Origin: Cellulomonas timonensis
GTDB lineage: Bacteria > Actinomycetota > Actinomycetes > Actinomycetales > Cellulomonadaceae
Assembly (NCBI RefSeq): GCF_900046455.1
Contig: NZ_FCOT01000010.1
Location: 1 to 64,000, forward strand
Length of the DNA stretch: 64,000 nt
Direction: 5' to 3'
The translations under genes were made by a program, and so were the position numbers. Numbering within the stretch: the stretch's first letter is position 1; each line of letters opens with the position of its first letter. The notes under the pieces were generated by a model. It ran no database searches. It was not told the origin of the DNA and saw only the letters and a program-made list of their open reading frames with translations. Positions 26,187 to 34,953 of this stretch are shown one piece after another.

Positions 26187-27236
26187 TCAGTCGTCCTCGT
26201 CGAGGTGCTCGTGCGTGTCCGCTGCCCCGCGCTTCCAGTAGCCGGTGATCGACGAGTGGTCCTTCGTCAGTCCGAGGTCGTGGCGCACCCAGCGCCGCAG
26301 CGGCTTGATGGCCCCGGACTCCCCCGCGAGCCACGCGAAGACGCTCGCGCCCTCGGGGAGGGGGACGGCCCGCGTCGCGTCCTCGAGCAGCGTCGTCGCG
26401 GCGCCGCCGTTGTGCAGCCACGTGACGGACACGCCCGGCGGGGCGTCGAGCGGCTGCTCGGACGCGGGTCCGGGCACCTCGATCAGCACCGCTCCCCTGC
26501 GGTCTCGCGGGCTCTCCTCGAGCCAGCGGGCCACAGCGGGCAGCGCCGTCTCGTCGGCGGCGAGCACGTAGAAGTCGTAGTCGTCGCTGACCCGGTAGCC
26601 GCCCGGGGGGCCCGCCACGTGCACCGTGCCCCCCGGCTGGACGTCCCTCGCCCAGTCGGAGGCGAGGCCGTGCGCGTGCACGACGAAGTCGATGTCGATC
26701 TCTCGCGCCTCGGGCCGGTGGGCGCGCACCGTGTACTCGCGGCCCGTGGGGATGGGACGCGGCCACACGAGGTCGTCGCCGTCCGGTTGGGGCAGTCGCA
26801 GCTCGCCCGTGTCGGGGTCGGGGAAGAGGAGCTTGACGTGCTCGTCGAAGACGCCGCTCTCGAAGCCCTCGGCCCCCGGCCCACCGAGTGTCAGCCGGAT
26901 CATGGTGTCCGTCAGGCGGGTGCGCCGCACCACCTCGACCTCGCGGATGCGGACCGGGAAGTCGACGTATGCGACGGGCTCCGGCGTGCGGCCCCCTCCC
27001 GTGACCCCCTCCCCTGCGGCCGGCACGCCGTCCATCGCCTCGCGCAGCGACCGAGGGCGCAGGTCGGTCCAGGTCCGCTCGACGTAGTCGAGGGAGTCCG
27101 CGCGCGTCGACTCGCCTTGGGCGACCGACCAGCCGGAGGGGACCTCCGCGAAGCTCGGCCACAGCGAGAACTGCTCCTCGTCGTTGACCAGCACGAGGAA
27201 GGCCCCGTCCTCGTCGTCGAAGGGGTTGGTGCTCAT
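26187..27236 (-). CDS. MbtH-like protein fused to a siderophore-interacting (SIP) FAD reductase
   Basis: A continuous 349-residue frame joining two normally separate functions. Residues 1-70 are a complete MbtH-like domain with [18 protein letters not shown] and the [12 protein letters not shown] signature; MbtH proteins bind and activate NRPS adenylation domains. After a Gly/Pro-rich linker (about 71-90), residues 90-345 are a SIP-family reductase: FAD motif REYTVR, a GPPGGY phosphate-binding loop, the [11 protein letters not shown] segment and the C-terminal [11 protein letters not shown]. SIPs reduce ferric siderophores to release iron in the cytoplasm. ATG 27236 overlaps the stop of the aryl carrier gene (ATGA), and the NRPS follows 53 nt downstream. 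No other MbtH gene is in the window, so this domain probably serves the NRPSs here. Confidence 0.93.
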   Translation of the reverse strand: MSTNPFDDEDGAFLVLVNDEEQFSLWPSFAEVPSGWSVAQGESTRADSLDYVERTWTDLRPRSLREAMDGVPAAGEGVTGGGRTPEPVAYVDFPVRIREVEVVRRTRLTDTMIRLTLGGPGAEGFESGVFDEHVKLLFPDPDTGELRLPQPDGDDLVWPRPIPTGREYTVRAHRPEAREIDIDFVVHAHGLASDWARDVQPGGTVHVAGPPGGYRVSDDYDFYVLAADETALPAVARWLEESPRDRRGAVLIEVPGPASEQPLDAPPGVSVTWLHNGGAATTLLEDATRAVPLPEGASVFAWLAGESGAIKPLRRWVRHDLGLTKDHSSITGYWKRGAADTHEHLDEDD

Positions 27237-27508
27237 CGGTGTCCTTCCGTCTGTGGTGTGGGCTGTGGTGTCGGCGCCGCCCCGTCGAGGGCGGACGCGA
27301 TGAGGGCGAGGGTGGGACCGCCGACGAGGTCGGCGTACCCGATCTGCCCGCCCTGTTCGGCGACGCGGGCGATGAGGTCCATCACCCGCACGGAGTCGAG
27401 CCCGTAGTCGCGCAGGTCCTCCGCGGGACCGGCGTCGGCGACGTCCTCGGGCACGATCTGGGCCACCAGCCCGCGGGCGCGGGCGAGGGCGATGTCAGAC
27501 GACGGCAT
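27233..27508 (-). CDS. Free-standing aryl carrier protein
   Basis: Carrier protein of 91 residues with the phosphopantetheine site at Ser39 in DYGLDSVRV and a four-helix carrier pattern around it; the last 18 residues are Pro/Thr/Gln-rich. It should carry 2,3-dihydroxybenzoate, loaded by the adjacent DHB-AMP ligase and handed to the starter condensation domain of the NRPS. In EntB and DhbB this domain is fused to isochorismatase; here the isochorismatase of the locus lacks it and it is encoded alone. It overlaps the hydroxylase gene by 14 nt upstream and the MbtH-SIP gene by ATGA downstream. Aryl loading is inferred from context. Confidence 0.88.
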   Translation of the reverse strand: MPSSDIALARARGLVAQIVPEDVADAGPAEDLRDYGLDSVRVMDLIARVAEQGGQIGYADLVGGPTLALIASALDGAAPTPQPTPQTEGHR

Positions 27509-28808
27509 GGCGTCCTTCCTCCAGGCGTGAGTGGCGCCCGGCGCGGACCGCGCCGGCGAGCAGGTCGGCGATCTCGCCAGCGCGGACGGCGACTGTGGAC
27601 AGCAGCGGGGAGGTCATCCCGTGCAGGTGGTCGCTCTGGCCGACGAGGACGAGGCTCGCCGAGCCGGGGGCCGTCAGCTCCGCCCGGTGGTCGCGTCGGA
27701 TGACGGGCCTGCCGGAGGCGTCCCGCCGCACAAGGTCGACGTCGTCGCCGAGTAGCACGGACATGTCGAGCGCGTCGTACCCCGTGCCGAGCACCACCGC
27801 CTCGGCGTCGAGCACGGACTCCCGGCCGTCCAGGTCGGAGCGCACCACGACCCGGACGCCATGCGGCCCCTCGGCCAGGGAGGCCACCCGGCTGGCCCGG
27901 TGCAGGACGAGCCGCTCGCGGCCGAGCCACCGGTCCCGGTAGGCCCGGTCGAAGAACTCCTGGATGACCTCGGCGCTCGCGACGCCGTTGTTCGCGTTGC
28001 GGTGCAGCCGGTCCAGGCGCGCCCGCACGTCCTCCTCCGCGGCGTACAGCAGGTCGACCGTCTCGGGGTCGAAGATGCCGTTCACGAGCGGCCCCTGGTA
28101 GGACGGCCCGACGCCGAACTGCGAGGACACGAGGTGCACGGCGGCGTCCGGGAACCTGTCGGAGAGGTCCAGCGCGACCTCCATGGCGCTCTGGCCGGTG
28201 CCGACGACGACGAGCCGCGTCGGCGCGCGCAGCTCCCCGACGCGATGCAGGTGGTCGGAGCTGTGCCAGCAGCGGGGCCCCGGCTCGACGCCGACGGGCA
28301 GGCGCGGCTGGAGCCCGGCGGCGACCACCACCGCCCCTGCCCGCACGGAGCCGATGCCGTCGGATGACGCCACGACGACGTCGAACGCGTCGACCCGGCC
28401 GTCGGCCCCCCACACCGGCGCGATCCGCTCGACGCGTGAGCCGTAGCGCACCACGTCGTCGAAGGAGGCGGCGGCCCAGCGCAGGTAGGCGGCGAACTCG
28501 ATCCGCAGCGGCTCCATCGAGCCCCTGTTGGTGAAGTCCGCGAGCCTGCCCTGCTGGTGCAGGAAGGAGACGAACGAGTAGCGCGAGGTCGGGTTCCGGA
28601 ACGTGACCAGGTCCTTGAGGAAGGAGATCTGCATGCTCGCGTCCGTGAGCAGCATGCCCGGATGCCACGTGGGCTCAGGCTGGGCCTCGAAGAAGACCGC
28701 GCCGGGCGCCCCCGGCTGTTCCCGCAAGGCGATCGCTAGGGCGAGGTTGGCCGGGCCGAAGCCGACGCCGACGACGTCGATCCGGGCAGCCAGCGGACGC
28801 CCGGTCAT
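27495..28808 (-). CDS. L-ornithine N5-monooxygenase
   Basis: Flavin-dependent N-hydroxylase of 437 residues, family of PvdA, CchB and IucD. It uses FAD, NADPH and O2 to convert free L-ornithine to N5-hydroxyornithine in the cytoplasm. The FAD-binding motif GVGFGPANLALA is at residues 14-25, the NADPH motif VVGTGQSAMEVALDL is near 205-219, and the ATGY-type motif appears as VLGTGYDALD near 346. The product matches the terminal A-domain code (DMENLGLINK), so ornithine rather than lysine is the likely substrate. No formyl- or acetyltransferase is present, so the hydroxyornithine probably stays unacylated and cyclises or is acylated by the peptide chain. Start overlaps the ligase stop (ATGA). Confidence 0.92.
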   Translation of the reverse strand: MTGRPLAARIDVVGVGFGPANLALAIALREQPGAPGAVFFEAQPEPTWHPGMLLTDASMQISFLKDLVTFRNPTSRYSFVSFLHQQGRLADFTNRGSMEPLRIEFAAYLRWAAASFDDVVRYGSRVERIAPVWGADGRVDAFDVVVASSDGIGSVRAGAVVVAAGLQPRLPVGVEPGPRCWHSSDHLHRVGELRAPTRLVVVGTGQSAMEVALDLSDRFPDAAVHLVSSQFGVGPSYQGPLVNGIFDPETVDLLYAAEEDVRARLDRLHRNANNGVASAEVIQEFFDRAYRDRWLGRERLVLHRASRVASLAEGPHGVRVVVRSDLDGRESVLDAEAVVLGTGYDALDMSVLLGDDVDLVRRDASGRPVIRRDHRAELTAPGSASLVLVGQSDHLHGMTSPLLSTVAVRAGEIADLLAGAVRAGRHSRLEEGRHAVV

Positions 28809-30526
28809 GCCCGCCCCCGCGACCCGGAGGGCGACGAGGTGAGGCGCCGCCTGTCGACCTTGCCGACGCCCGTCGCCGGGAGCGCCTCCACGAACGCGAA
28901 CACGTCGGGCGTCTTGTAGGTGGCCAGCCCTTGCGCCGCGAGGAAGCGTCGCAGCTCGACCGCGCGCGGCGGGGCCGCCCCGTCGCGGAGCACCACGTGC
29001 GCGCGGACCCGCTCGCCGAGCACCTCGTCGGGGAGCCCCGACACCGACACGTCATGCACATCGGAGTGCGCGAGCAGCGCGTTCTCGACCTCCTCCGGCG
29101 CGATCTTCTCGCCGCCGCGGTTGATCTGGTCCTTCGAGCGGCCCACCACCGTGAGGTAGCCGTCCTCACGCTCGACGACGAGGTCGCCGGTGCGGTAGAA
29201 GCCCTCGGGGGTGAACGCCCTGACGTTGTGCTCAGGCGCCCGGAAGTACCCGCGAATCGTGTACGGCCCCCGGGTCAGCAGGGCGCCGGCGGTGCCCCGA
29301 GACACCGGGCGGTCCCGCTCGTCCACGACGAGGACCTCGTCGTCCGGGCTGATCCGCAGCCCCTGAGTCGACAGGACCGTCTCCCGGTCGTCGTCGAGCC
29401 GCGTGTAGTTGACCAGCCCCTCCGCCATGCCGAACACCTGCTGGAGACGGCAGCCGAAGGCGGGCTCGATCCGCGCGGCCACGCTCCGGCTGAGCTTGGC
29501 GCCGCCGACCTGGACGACCTCGAGGCTGGTGAGGTCGGCCGTGGCGGCCTGGGCCGAGTTCAGCCAGGCGATGACCAAGGGCGGCACGGTGGGCACGATC
29601 GTCACGCGGCGCCGCTCGACCAGCCCGAGGGCGCCCGCCGGGCTCGGGTCCTCCGTCAGGACGATCGTGCCGCGCGCGTGGATCACGCCGAGGACGCCCG
29701 GCGAGGACATCGTGAAGTTGTGCGCGATGGGCATCGCCACGAGCAGGCGGCTGTGCTGGTCGAGGCCGCAGATCCGGGCGCTCTCGCGCACCGAGTACAG
29801 GTAGTCGTCATGCGTGCGCGCGATGAGCTTCGGAGTGCCGGTGGTGCCGCCGGAGAGCTGCAGGAGCGCGACGTCGGCCGGGCAGACGGGGACGGTCGGC
29901 GCGGCCGGGAGCGGCCGGATGACCTCGACGAGCCCGACGCCACGGCGCTCGGCGGCGGAGGCTGCGTCGTCGTCATCCGCATCGTCGACCAGCAGGACGC
30001 CGCGCACGCTCGCCACACACGCCTGGACCTCGCGGGCGAGGGCGCCGTGGTCGAAGCCCGCGATCACGCCGCGGGTGACGATCAGCACCGCGTCCGCGGT
30101 CTGGGCGATGTGCCGCAGGTCGCTGCGCCGGTGCGCGGGGAGCGTGAGGACGGGGACGGCCCCGAGCCGGGCCAGCGCGAAGACGACCAGCACGAACTCG
30201 GTGATGTTGGGCAGTTGCACGACGACCCGCTCGCCCCGGGTCACGCCGTGGCATCGCGCGAGCAGCGTCGCGGCACGCCCTGCCAGCTCGTCGAGCTCGC
30301 GGTAGGCGAGCTCGCGCTCGCCGTCGATGACCGCGACCTGCCGAGGCGCCTGCGCGGCCGCCTCGCGGAGCAGGCCGTTGAGGGTGGCCCCCGTCCAGTG
30401 CCCTGCGGCGCGGTAGCGGGCCGCCACGTCAGCGGGATAAGGCACGGCCCCGTCGATCAGCAGCGGGGCGGGAGGGGCGACCAGGCCGGTGGGGCTCAGG
30501 CGCGCTGCCCCGGCGTCGCCGCTCAT
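28805..30526 (-). CDS. entE: 2,3-dihydroxybenzoate-AMP ligase
   Basis: Activates 2,3-dihydroxybenzoate with ATP and loads it on the aryl carrier protein (EntE/DhbE family). The protein has 573 residues. Visible are the aryl-ligase P-loop SGGTTGTPKLI near 225, the pocket segment IAHNFTMSSPG, VFGMAEGLVNYTR, YRTGD and a C-terminal GVGKVDRR with the catalytic lysine. AHNF with the small Ser/Gly residues that follow is typical of DHB/salicylate ligases; the DHB synthesis genes alongside favour DHB. Start ATG 30526 overlaps the isochorismate synthase stop (ATGA); the frame is open upstream only as a shadow of that gene. The ornithine hydroxylase overlaps its 3' end. Confidence 0.93.
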   Translation of the reverse strand: MSGDAGAARLSPTGLVAPPAPLLIDGAVPYPADVAARYRAAGHWTGATLNGLLREAAAQAPRQVAVIDGERELAYRELDELAGRAATLLARCHGVTRGERVVVQLPNITEFVLVVFALARLGAVPVLTLPAHRRSDLRHIAQTADAVLIVTRGVIAGFDHGALAREVQACVASVRGVLLVDDADDDDAASAAERRGVGLVEVIRPLPAAPTVPVCPADVALLQLSGGTTGTPKLIARTHDDYLYSVRESARICGLDQHSRLLVAMPIAHNFTMSSPGVLGVIHARGTIVLTEDPSPAGALGLVERRRVTIVPTVPPLVIAWLNSAQAATADLTSLEVVQVGGAKLSRSVAARIEPAFGCRLQQVFGMAEGLVNYTRLDDDRETVLSTQGLRISPDDEVLVVDERDRPVSRGTAGALLTRGPYTIRGYFRAPEHNVRAFTPEGFYRTGDLVVEREDGYLTVVGRSKDQINRGGEKIAPEEVENALLAHSDVHDVSVSGLPDEVLGERVRAHVVLRDGAAPPRAVELRRFLAAQGLATYKTPDVFAFVEALPATGVGKVDRRRLTSSPSGSRGRA

Positions 30527-31656
30527 GCGCCCACCAGCCAGGCCGGGCTCAGCTCGGTGACGTCCGCAAGCGCGTCGAGGGCGGTGCGGAGCTTGGCTGC
30601 CGTCTCGGCGTGCTCGGCCCCCGGGTCGGATCCGGCGAGGATGCCCGCGCCCGCCTGCACCCGCGCGCTCGCGCCGGTGACGGTCGCGCAGCGCAGCGCG
30701 AGGGCCCATTCGCCGTCACCCGAGGAGTCCATCCAGCCCACGAGCCCGCCATAGGCGCCGCGCCCCTCGGGTTCGAGGGCGTCCACCAGGGCGGCGGCCT
30801 CCTGGGCCGGGACGCCGCACACGGCGGCGGTGGGATGCACCGCGTAGGCCACGTCGAGCGCCGTGACGCCGGGGCGCAGCCGCCCGGAGACCCGGGTCCC
30901 GAGGTGCCACAGGCGGTCCGCCTCCACGATCGCCGGCGCGGCGGGGATGTGGAGGTCGGTGACGAGCGGCGCGACGTCGCTAGCGAGGCCGGCGACGAGG
31001 ATCGCGTGCTCCTCGCGGTCCTTGGAGGACGCCAGCAGGGCCGTGTGCGCCACGTGGTCCTCGTCCGGGTCGGCCCGCCGCGCCGCGGTCCCGGCGAGGG
31101 GGTGCGAGCGCACGGCCAGGCCCTCGACATCGGCCACCAGCTCCGGCGACGCTCCGACGATCACCGAGCCGTCGGCGAGCGGGATGTGGAAGCCGTACGC
31201 CGCGGGATTGCGCGCCGTGAAGGCGGCGAGGAGCGCCTCGGTGTCGATCGGCGCGGGGGCCCGCACGTCGAAGGCCCGCGCGAGCACGACCTTGCGGATC
31301 ACGCCGGCGCCGATCGCGTCGAGCGCCTGCTCGACGGCTGACCGGTACGCGGGGTCGTCCGCGAGGGCGGGCGCGGTCCCCCGCGCCTGGCGCCCGGTGG
31401 CCCGGCCCGCCCGCGGCTCCTCGATGACGCGCTCGGGCACGACGAGCCGCGCGGGTGATCGGGGGTCGAACGGGATGGACCCCATCACCAGGCGCGGGAC
31501 GCCGTCGGCCTGTTCGAGCTCGCGCAGCAGGGCGAGCGCGGCGACGGCCGCGCCGGGCCCGCAGGCCAGGTCCTGGGAGAGGACGGCCCGGCGGCCGGAG
31601 CCGCGCAGGCGCCGCCGGCCGAGGAAGACGAGGTCGTCGCGCGTGGGTGTCGTCAT
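30523..31656 (-). CDS. entC: Isochorismate synthase
   Basis: Converts chorismate to isochorismate, the first committed step to 2,3-DHB. The 377-residue chorismate-binding protein has the family's GVIRKVVLAR motif near 120, the conserved RSHPLAGTAAR region near 189-199, HPTAAVCGVP near 277 and the C-terminal GAGILAGSDPGAEHAET magnesium-site segment. The start ATG is supported by AAGGA seven nt upstream. A 69-nt gap with a hairpin and direct repeats separates it from entA, the largest gap among the DHB genes, so some local control of expression is possible. It overlaps entE by ATGA. Confidence 0.94.
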   Translation of the reverse strand: MTTPTRDDLVFLGRRRLRGSGRRAVLSQDLACGPGAAVAALALLRELEQADGVPRLVMGSIPFDPRSPARLVVPERVIEEPRAGRATGRQARGTAPALADDPAYRSAVEQALDAIGAGVIRKVVLARAFDVRAPAPIDTEALLAAFTARNPAAYGFHIPLADGSVIVGASPELVADVEGLAVRSHPLAGTAARRADPDEDHVAHTALLASSKDREEHAILVAGLASDVAPLVTDLHIPAAPAIVEADRLWHLGTRVSGRLRPGVTALDVAYAVHPTAAVCGVPAQEAAALVDALEPEGRGAYGGLVGWMDSSGDGEWALALRCATVTGASARVQAGAGILAGSDPGAEHAETAAKLRTALDALADVTELSPAWLVGA

Positions 31657-31695
31657 GTGCGTCCTTCTGAGCGTGGGAGTGGCGCCTGTCCTGTC

Positions 31696-31724
31696 GATGC
31701 GGCCGGCTCGATGCGGCCGGCCGC
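31696..31724. repeat. Direct repeats and hairpin between entA and entC
   Basis: GATGCGGCCGGC occurs twice, 14 bp apart. GCGGCCGG (31699-31706) can pair with CCGGCCGC (31717-31724) around a 10-nt loop. The hairpin lies just after the entA stop in the transcript and could act as a partial terminator or an RNA-stabilising element. No function is shown. Confidence 0.5.
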
Positions 31725-31725
31725 C

Positions 31726-32445
31726 TCAGCGGAGGGAGGCCCCGCCGTCGACGTAGAGCTCCTGCATCGTGATGTGGCGTGCCGCGTCCGAGGCGAGGAA
31801 GGCCACGGCCTCGGCGATGTCCTCGGGCTCGGCGACCCGGAGCAGGGGGATGCCCGGTTTGAAGAGGGCGGAGTCCCCCGCGATCGCCCGCTCCGCGGCC
31901 TCGTCCACGCTGTCGCCCAGCCGGGTGAGCATCGCGGTGCGGGTGGTCCCGGGCGCGACCACGTTGCAGCGGATGCCGTGGCTGGCCAGCTCGAGCCCGA
32001 AGGACTTCATGTACGCGGTGGCGGCGGACTTCGAGGCGGCGTACGCGGCCATCCCGGCCCGGGGCACCCCCGCGGCGTTGGAGGAGACAGTGACGATGGC
32101 GCCGCTCCCCCGGGGGGCCATGCGGGCGGCCACGGCGCGGGAGACACGCGCGGCGCCGACGGTGTTGACCGCGAGCAGCGCCTCGAGGTCGGACAGGTCG
32201 GTGTCCAGCACGCTTCCGGCGCGCAGCACCCCGGCGGCGTTGACCAGGACGCCGATCGGGCCGTCTGACCCCTCGACGGCCGCCACCAGCGCGTCGACCG
32301 ACGCGGCGTCGGTGACGTCCACGCGGCGCCGCGCCCCTGCGAGGTCAGCTCCGACCGCCGTCCAGCCCGCGCGTCCGAGCCGCTCGAGCACCGCCGCGCC
32401 GATGCCGCCGGCAGCGCCGACCACCAGGGCGACCCCGCCGCTCAT
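31726..32445 (-). CDS. entA: 2,3-dihydro-2,3-dihydroxybenzoate dehydrogenase
   Basis: Short-chain dehydrogenase of 239 residues that oxidises 2,3-dihydro-2,3-dihydroxybenzoate to 2,3-DHB with NAD+. The Rossmann glycine motif VGAAGGIG is at residues 9-16, NAAGVL follows near 70, and the catalytic Ser-Tyr-Lys set is seen as VSSNAAG, then YAASKSA. The C-terminal VDGGASLR is typical of EntA/DhbA proteins. ATG 32445 overlaps the stop of the isochorismatase gene (ATGA). Position between entB and entC supports DHB synthesis over a generic reductase. Confidence 0.93.
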   Translation of the reverse strand: MSGGVALVVGAAGGIGAAVLERLGRAGWTAVGADLAGARRRVDVTDAASVDALVAAVEGSDGPIGVLVNAAGVLRAGSVLDTDLSDLEALLAVNTVGAARVSRAVAARMAPRGSGAIVTVSSNAAGVPRAGMAAYAASKSAATAYMKSFGLELASHGIRCNVVAPGTTRTAMLTRLGDSVDEAAERAIAGDSALFKPGIPLLRVAEPEDIAEAVAFLASDAARHITMQELYVDGGASLR

Positions 32446-33098
32446 CGGACGGCCTCCCGCGTCAGCTGCGCGAGCTCGGCGATGACGTCGTCGGCGGCCA
32501 GCACCCGCGCGCACCGGGTGGCCGCGTAGCGCAGCGCCGCCACGTGGTCCTCGCGGGAGAAGTCGGCCACGGCGTCGGCGACGAGGAACGGCTGGACGTC
32601 GTTCATGAACGCGTCCGCGGCCGTCAGCAGGCACCCGATGTGCGCGTACACCCCCGTGACCACAAGCTGGTCCCGGCCGCCCTCGACGAGCAGCTCACGC
32701 AGCGGCGTGCGGATGAACGCGTTGTAGCGCCACTTGGTGAGGATGACGTCGCCGGGCTGCGGGCTCAGCCCGGCGACGATGCGGGCGCCCGCCTCGTCCT
32801 GCAGCCCGGCGCCCCAGAAGTCGGTCAGCAGGCCCCGGTCGGACGCCGCCTGCCCGGGGGGCTGCGCCGTGTACACGACCGGCACGCCCTGCTCACGCGC
32901 ATGGCGCAGCACGCGCGCGATGGTGGCCACCACCTCCCCGATCGTCTGGTCGGGCTCCTCGTACGCGTCGACGAAGTGGCGCTGCATGTCATGCACGAGG
33001 ACGACTGCCCGGCGCGGGTCGAGGGGCCAGGCCACTCGTCCCCCCGCGTAGTCGTCGGGGCCGGGCAGCGGATACGAGGCGATCCGGGGAAGGCCCAT
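32442..33098 (-). CDS. entB: Isochorismatase (no carrier domain)
   Basis: Hydrolyses isochorismate to 2,3-dihydro-2,3-dihydroxybenzoate and pyruvate. At 218 residues it equals the N-terminal isochorismatase half of EntB/DhbB; the C-terminal aryl carrier domain is absent and its role is taken by the separate carrier gene at 27233-27508. The catalytic triad is visible: Asp37 in LVHDMQ, Lys in [10 protein letters not shown], and Cys in GVYAHIGC. The start lies one nucleotide after the fepB stop, so translation is probably coupled to the binding-protein gene upstream. Confidence 0.94.
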   Translation of the reverse strand: MGLPRIASYPLPGPDDYAGGRVAWPLDPRRAVVLVHDMQRHFVDAYEEPDQTIGEVVATIARVLRHAREQGVPVVYTAQPPGQAASDRGLLTDFWGAGLQDEAGARIVAGLSPQPGDVILTKWRYNAFIRTPLRELLVEGGRDQLVVTGVYAHIGCLLTAADAFMNDVQPFLVADAVADFSREDHVAALRYAATRCARVLAADDVIAELAQLTREAVR

Positions 33099-33099
33099 G

Positions 33100-34104
33100 T
33101 CAGCCCCCGGCGACCGCGTCGGCGAGCACCGGCACGAGCCGTTCCAGGACCCAGCCCTCGCTGAGCGGCGTCGGGTAGGCCAGCGGCGAGGCGACGAGGT
33201 CGTCGATGACGGCGTAGTGGCCGCCCGCCACTGCGGGGACCTGCTGGAACAGCACGTCGCCCTCGAGCGCGGACTGGCTCAGCAGGCCCTCGTCGCCGAA
33301 CGGGTACCCCACGAGGAGCACGTCGGCGTCGAGCAGGTCGAGGTTCTCGCGGCTGACAGCGGCGCTCGACGCGCTGAACTGCGACGCCGTCTCGGGGAGC
33401 GTGAGGCCGAGCCTGGTGAAGAAGGTGACGTCGCTGCCCTCGTAGGAGATGTACGTGACCTGCTCGGGGTGGATCACGGCGTAGGTGAACGACGTGCCGG
33501 CGAACTCGGGGTGCTCGGCCGCCGCCGCGTCGAACTGCTGCGCGACGCCGTCGATGACGGACTGCGCCTCCTCGGGCACTCCCAGTGCCGTGCCCGCCTC
33601 CTCGGTGCGGTCGGCCCACGTCATCGAGCCGAGCCCATCCTCGCCCTGGTAGGACACCACTGGGGCGATCTTCGACAGGTGGGCGTAGTCCTCGTCGAGC
33701 GTCCAGCCGCTCGTGGCGAGGATGACGTCGGGCTCGGCCGCCGCGATGGCCTCGTAGTCGACCCCGTCGGTGGAGTCGTAGGTGGCGAGCTCTGCCCCGC
33801 CGAGCGAGTCGAGCGCGTCGGCGGCCCAGGGCTCGAGCTCGGCGTGGCCGTACCGCGGGCCGATGACGGGGACCACGCCGAGCGCCAGCGCGATGTCGAG
33901 GTCGACGGACGAGACCACGGCGACCCGCTCGGGCTGCTCCTCGAGCACCGTCTCGCCGAAGGGGCTCGTGAGCGTCAGCGGGTAGCCGCCCGCGGAGCCG
34001 GCCGCTTCCGCGGCCTCCTGCTCGGCGGGTGCGCAGCCGGCGACGGCTGCCGCTGCCAGGGACACGACCGCTGCGGCGACGAGCGCGCGACGGGCACGGG
34101 ACAT
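33100..34104 (-). CDS. fepB: Ferric siderophore-binding lipoprotein
   Basis: Extracellular lipid-anchored receptor that captures the ferric siderophore for the FepDGC transporter. The 334-residue protein has an N-terminal signal with basic MSRARR, a hydrophobic core and a lipobox ending AVAGC with Cys24. The TroA/FepB periplasmic-binding fold follows, with ERVAVVSSVDLDIALALG near 56-73 and EPDVILATSGW near 120. ATG 34104 is chosen over an upstream in-frame ATG because GAGGAG lies seven nt before it and the signal peptide starts there. It sits between the ATPase gene (54-nt gap) and entB (1-nt gap). Confidence 0.93.
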   Translation of the reverse strand: MSRARRALVAAAVVSLAAAAVAGCAPAEQEAAEAAGSAGGYPLTLTSPFGETVLEEQPERVAVVSSVDLDIALALGVVPVIGPRYGHAELEPWAADALDSLGGAELATYDSTDGVDYEAIAAAEPDVILATSGWTLDEDYAHLSKIAPVVSYQGEDGLGSMTWADRTEEAGTALGVPEEAQSVIDGVAQQFDAAAAEHPEFAGTSFTYAVIHPEQVTYISYEGSDVTFFTRLGLTLPETASQFSASSAAVSRENLDLLDADVLLVGYPFGDEGLLSQSALEGDVLFQQVPAVAGGHYAVIDDLVASPLAYPTPLSEGWVLERLVPVLADAVAGG

Positions 34105-34158
34105 GGGTGACTCCTCAGGTGGAAGGGATGGCGATAGGGGTGATGCGGCTCGCCGCAC

Positions 34159-34953
34159 TCACACGTCGTGCCGCCCGCGGGCCAGCACGAGCGGGGCGGC
34201 GGTGTCCGGGTCGTGGATCACCCGCGCGCGGACGCCGAACACGTCGGCGACGAGCTCGGCGGTGACGACGTCGGCGGGCGGCCCGGCGGCCACGATCTGG
34301 CCGTCCTTCATCGCCACGATCGTGTGGGCGTAGCGCACGGCCTGGTTGAGGTCGTGCATCACGACGACGATGGTCGTGCCGGCGGCGTTCAGGTCGACCA
34401 GCAGGTCCAGCACCTCGACCTGGTGGGCGATGTCGAGGTAGCTGGTCGGCTCGTCCAGGAGCAGCAGCGGCGTCTCCTGCGCGAGGGCCATGGCGATCCA
34501 CACCCGCTGCCGTTGTCCGCCGGACAGGGTGTCGACGGCGCGCGCGGCGAGGTCGGCGGCGCCGCTGCGCAGCAGGGCGCCCGCCACGACCCGGTCGTCG
34601 TCCGCGGTGCGCGCGCCGAAGCGCCGGTGCGGGTGGCGCCCGCGACGGACGAGCTCGGCGACGGTGATGCCCTCCGGCGCGACGGGGGCCTGCGGCAGCA
34701 TCCCGAGCCGGCGGGCCACCTCCCGCGTCGGCAGCGCGTGGATGTCGGCGCCGTCGAGCAGCACAGATCCGCCCCTGGCGGGGAGCAGCCGCGCGAGCGT
34801 GCCGAGCAGCGTGGACTTGCCGCAGCCGTTGGGGCCGATCAGCGCGGTGATCTTGCCGTCGGGGACTGCGAGGTCGAGGCCCTCGAGGACGACATGGTCG
34901 CCGTGGCCGGCGGTGAGCCGCTGGGCGAAGACCGCCCGGAGGAGCGCGGTCAT
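34159..34953 (-). CDS. fepC: Ferric siderophore ABC transporter ATPase
   Basis: Cytoplasmic ATPase of the siderophore importer, 264 residues. The motifs are standard: Walker A GPNGCGKST near 40-48, Q-loop MLPQAP, signature LSGGQRQR near 143, Walker B LLLLDEPTSYLD and the switch histidine in VVVMHDLNQA. The FepC/FhuC-type TSYLDIAHQ segment fits iron-chelate importers. The ATG overlaps the permease stop (ATGA). A 54-nt gap follows before fepB, without a visible iron box of its own. Confidence 0.94.
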   Translation of the reverse strand: MTALLRAVFAQRLTAGHGDHVVLEGLDLAVPDGKITALIGPNGCGKSTLLGTLARLLPARGGSVLLDGADIHALPTREVARRLGMLPQAPVAPEGITVAELVRRGRHPHRRFGARTADDDRVVAGALLRSGAADLAARAVDTLSGGQRQRVWIAMALAQETPLLLLDEPTSYLDIAHQVEVLDLLVDLNAAGTTIVVVMHDLNQAVRYAHTIVAMKDGQIVAAGPPADVVTAELVADVFGVRARVIHDPDTAAPLVLARGRHDV

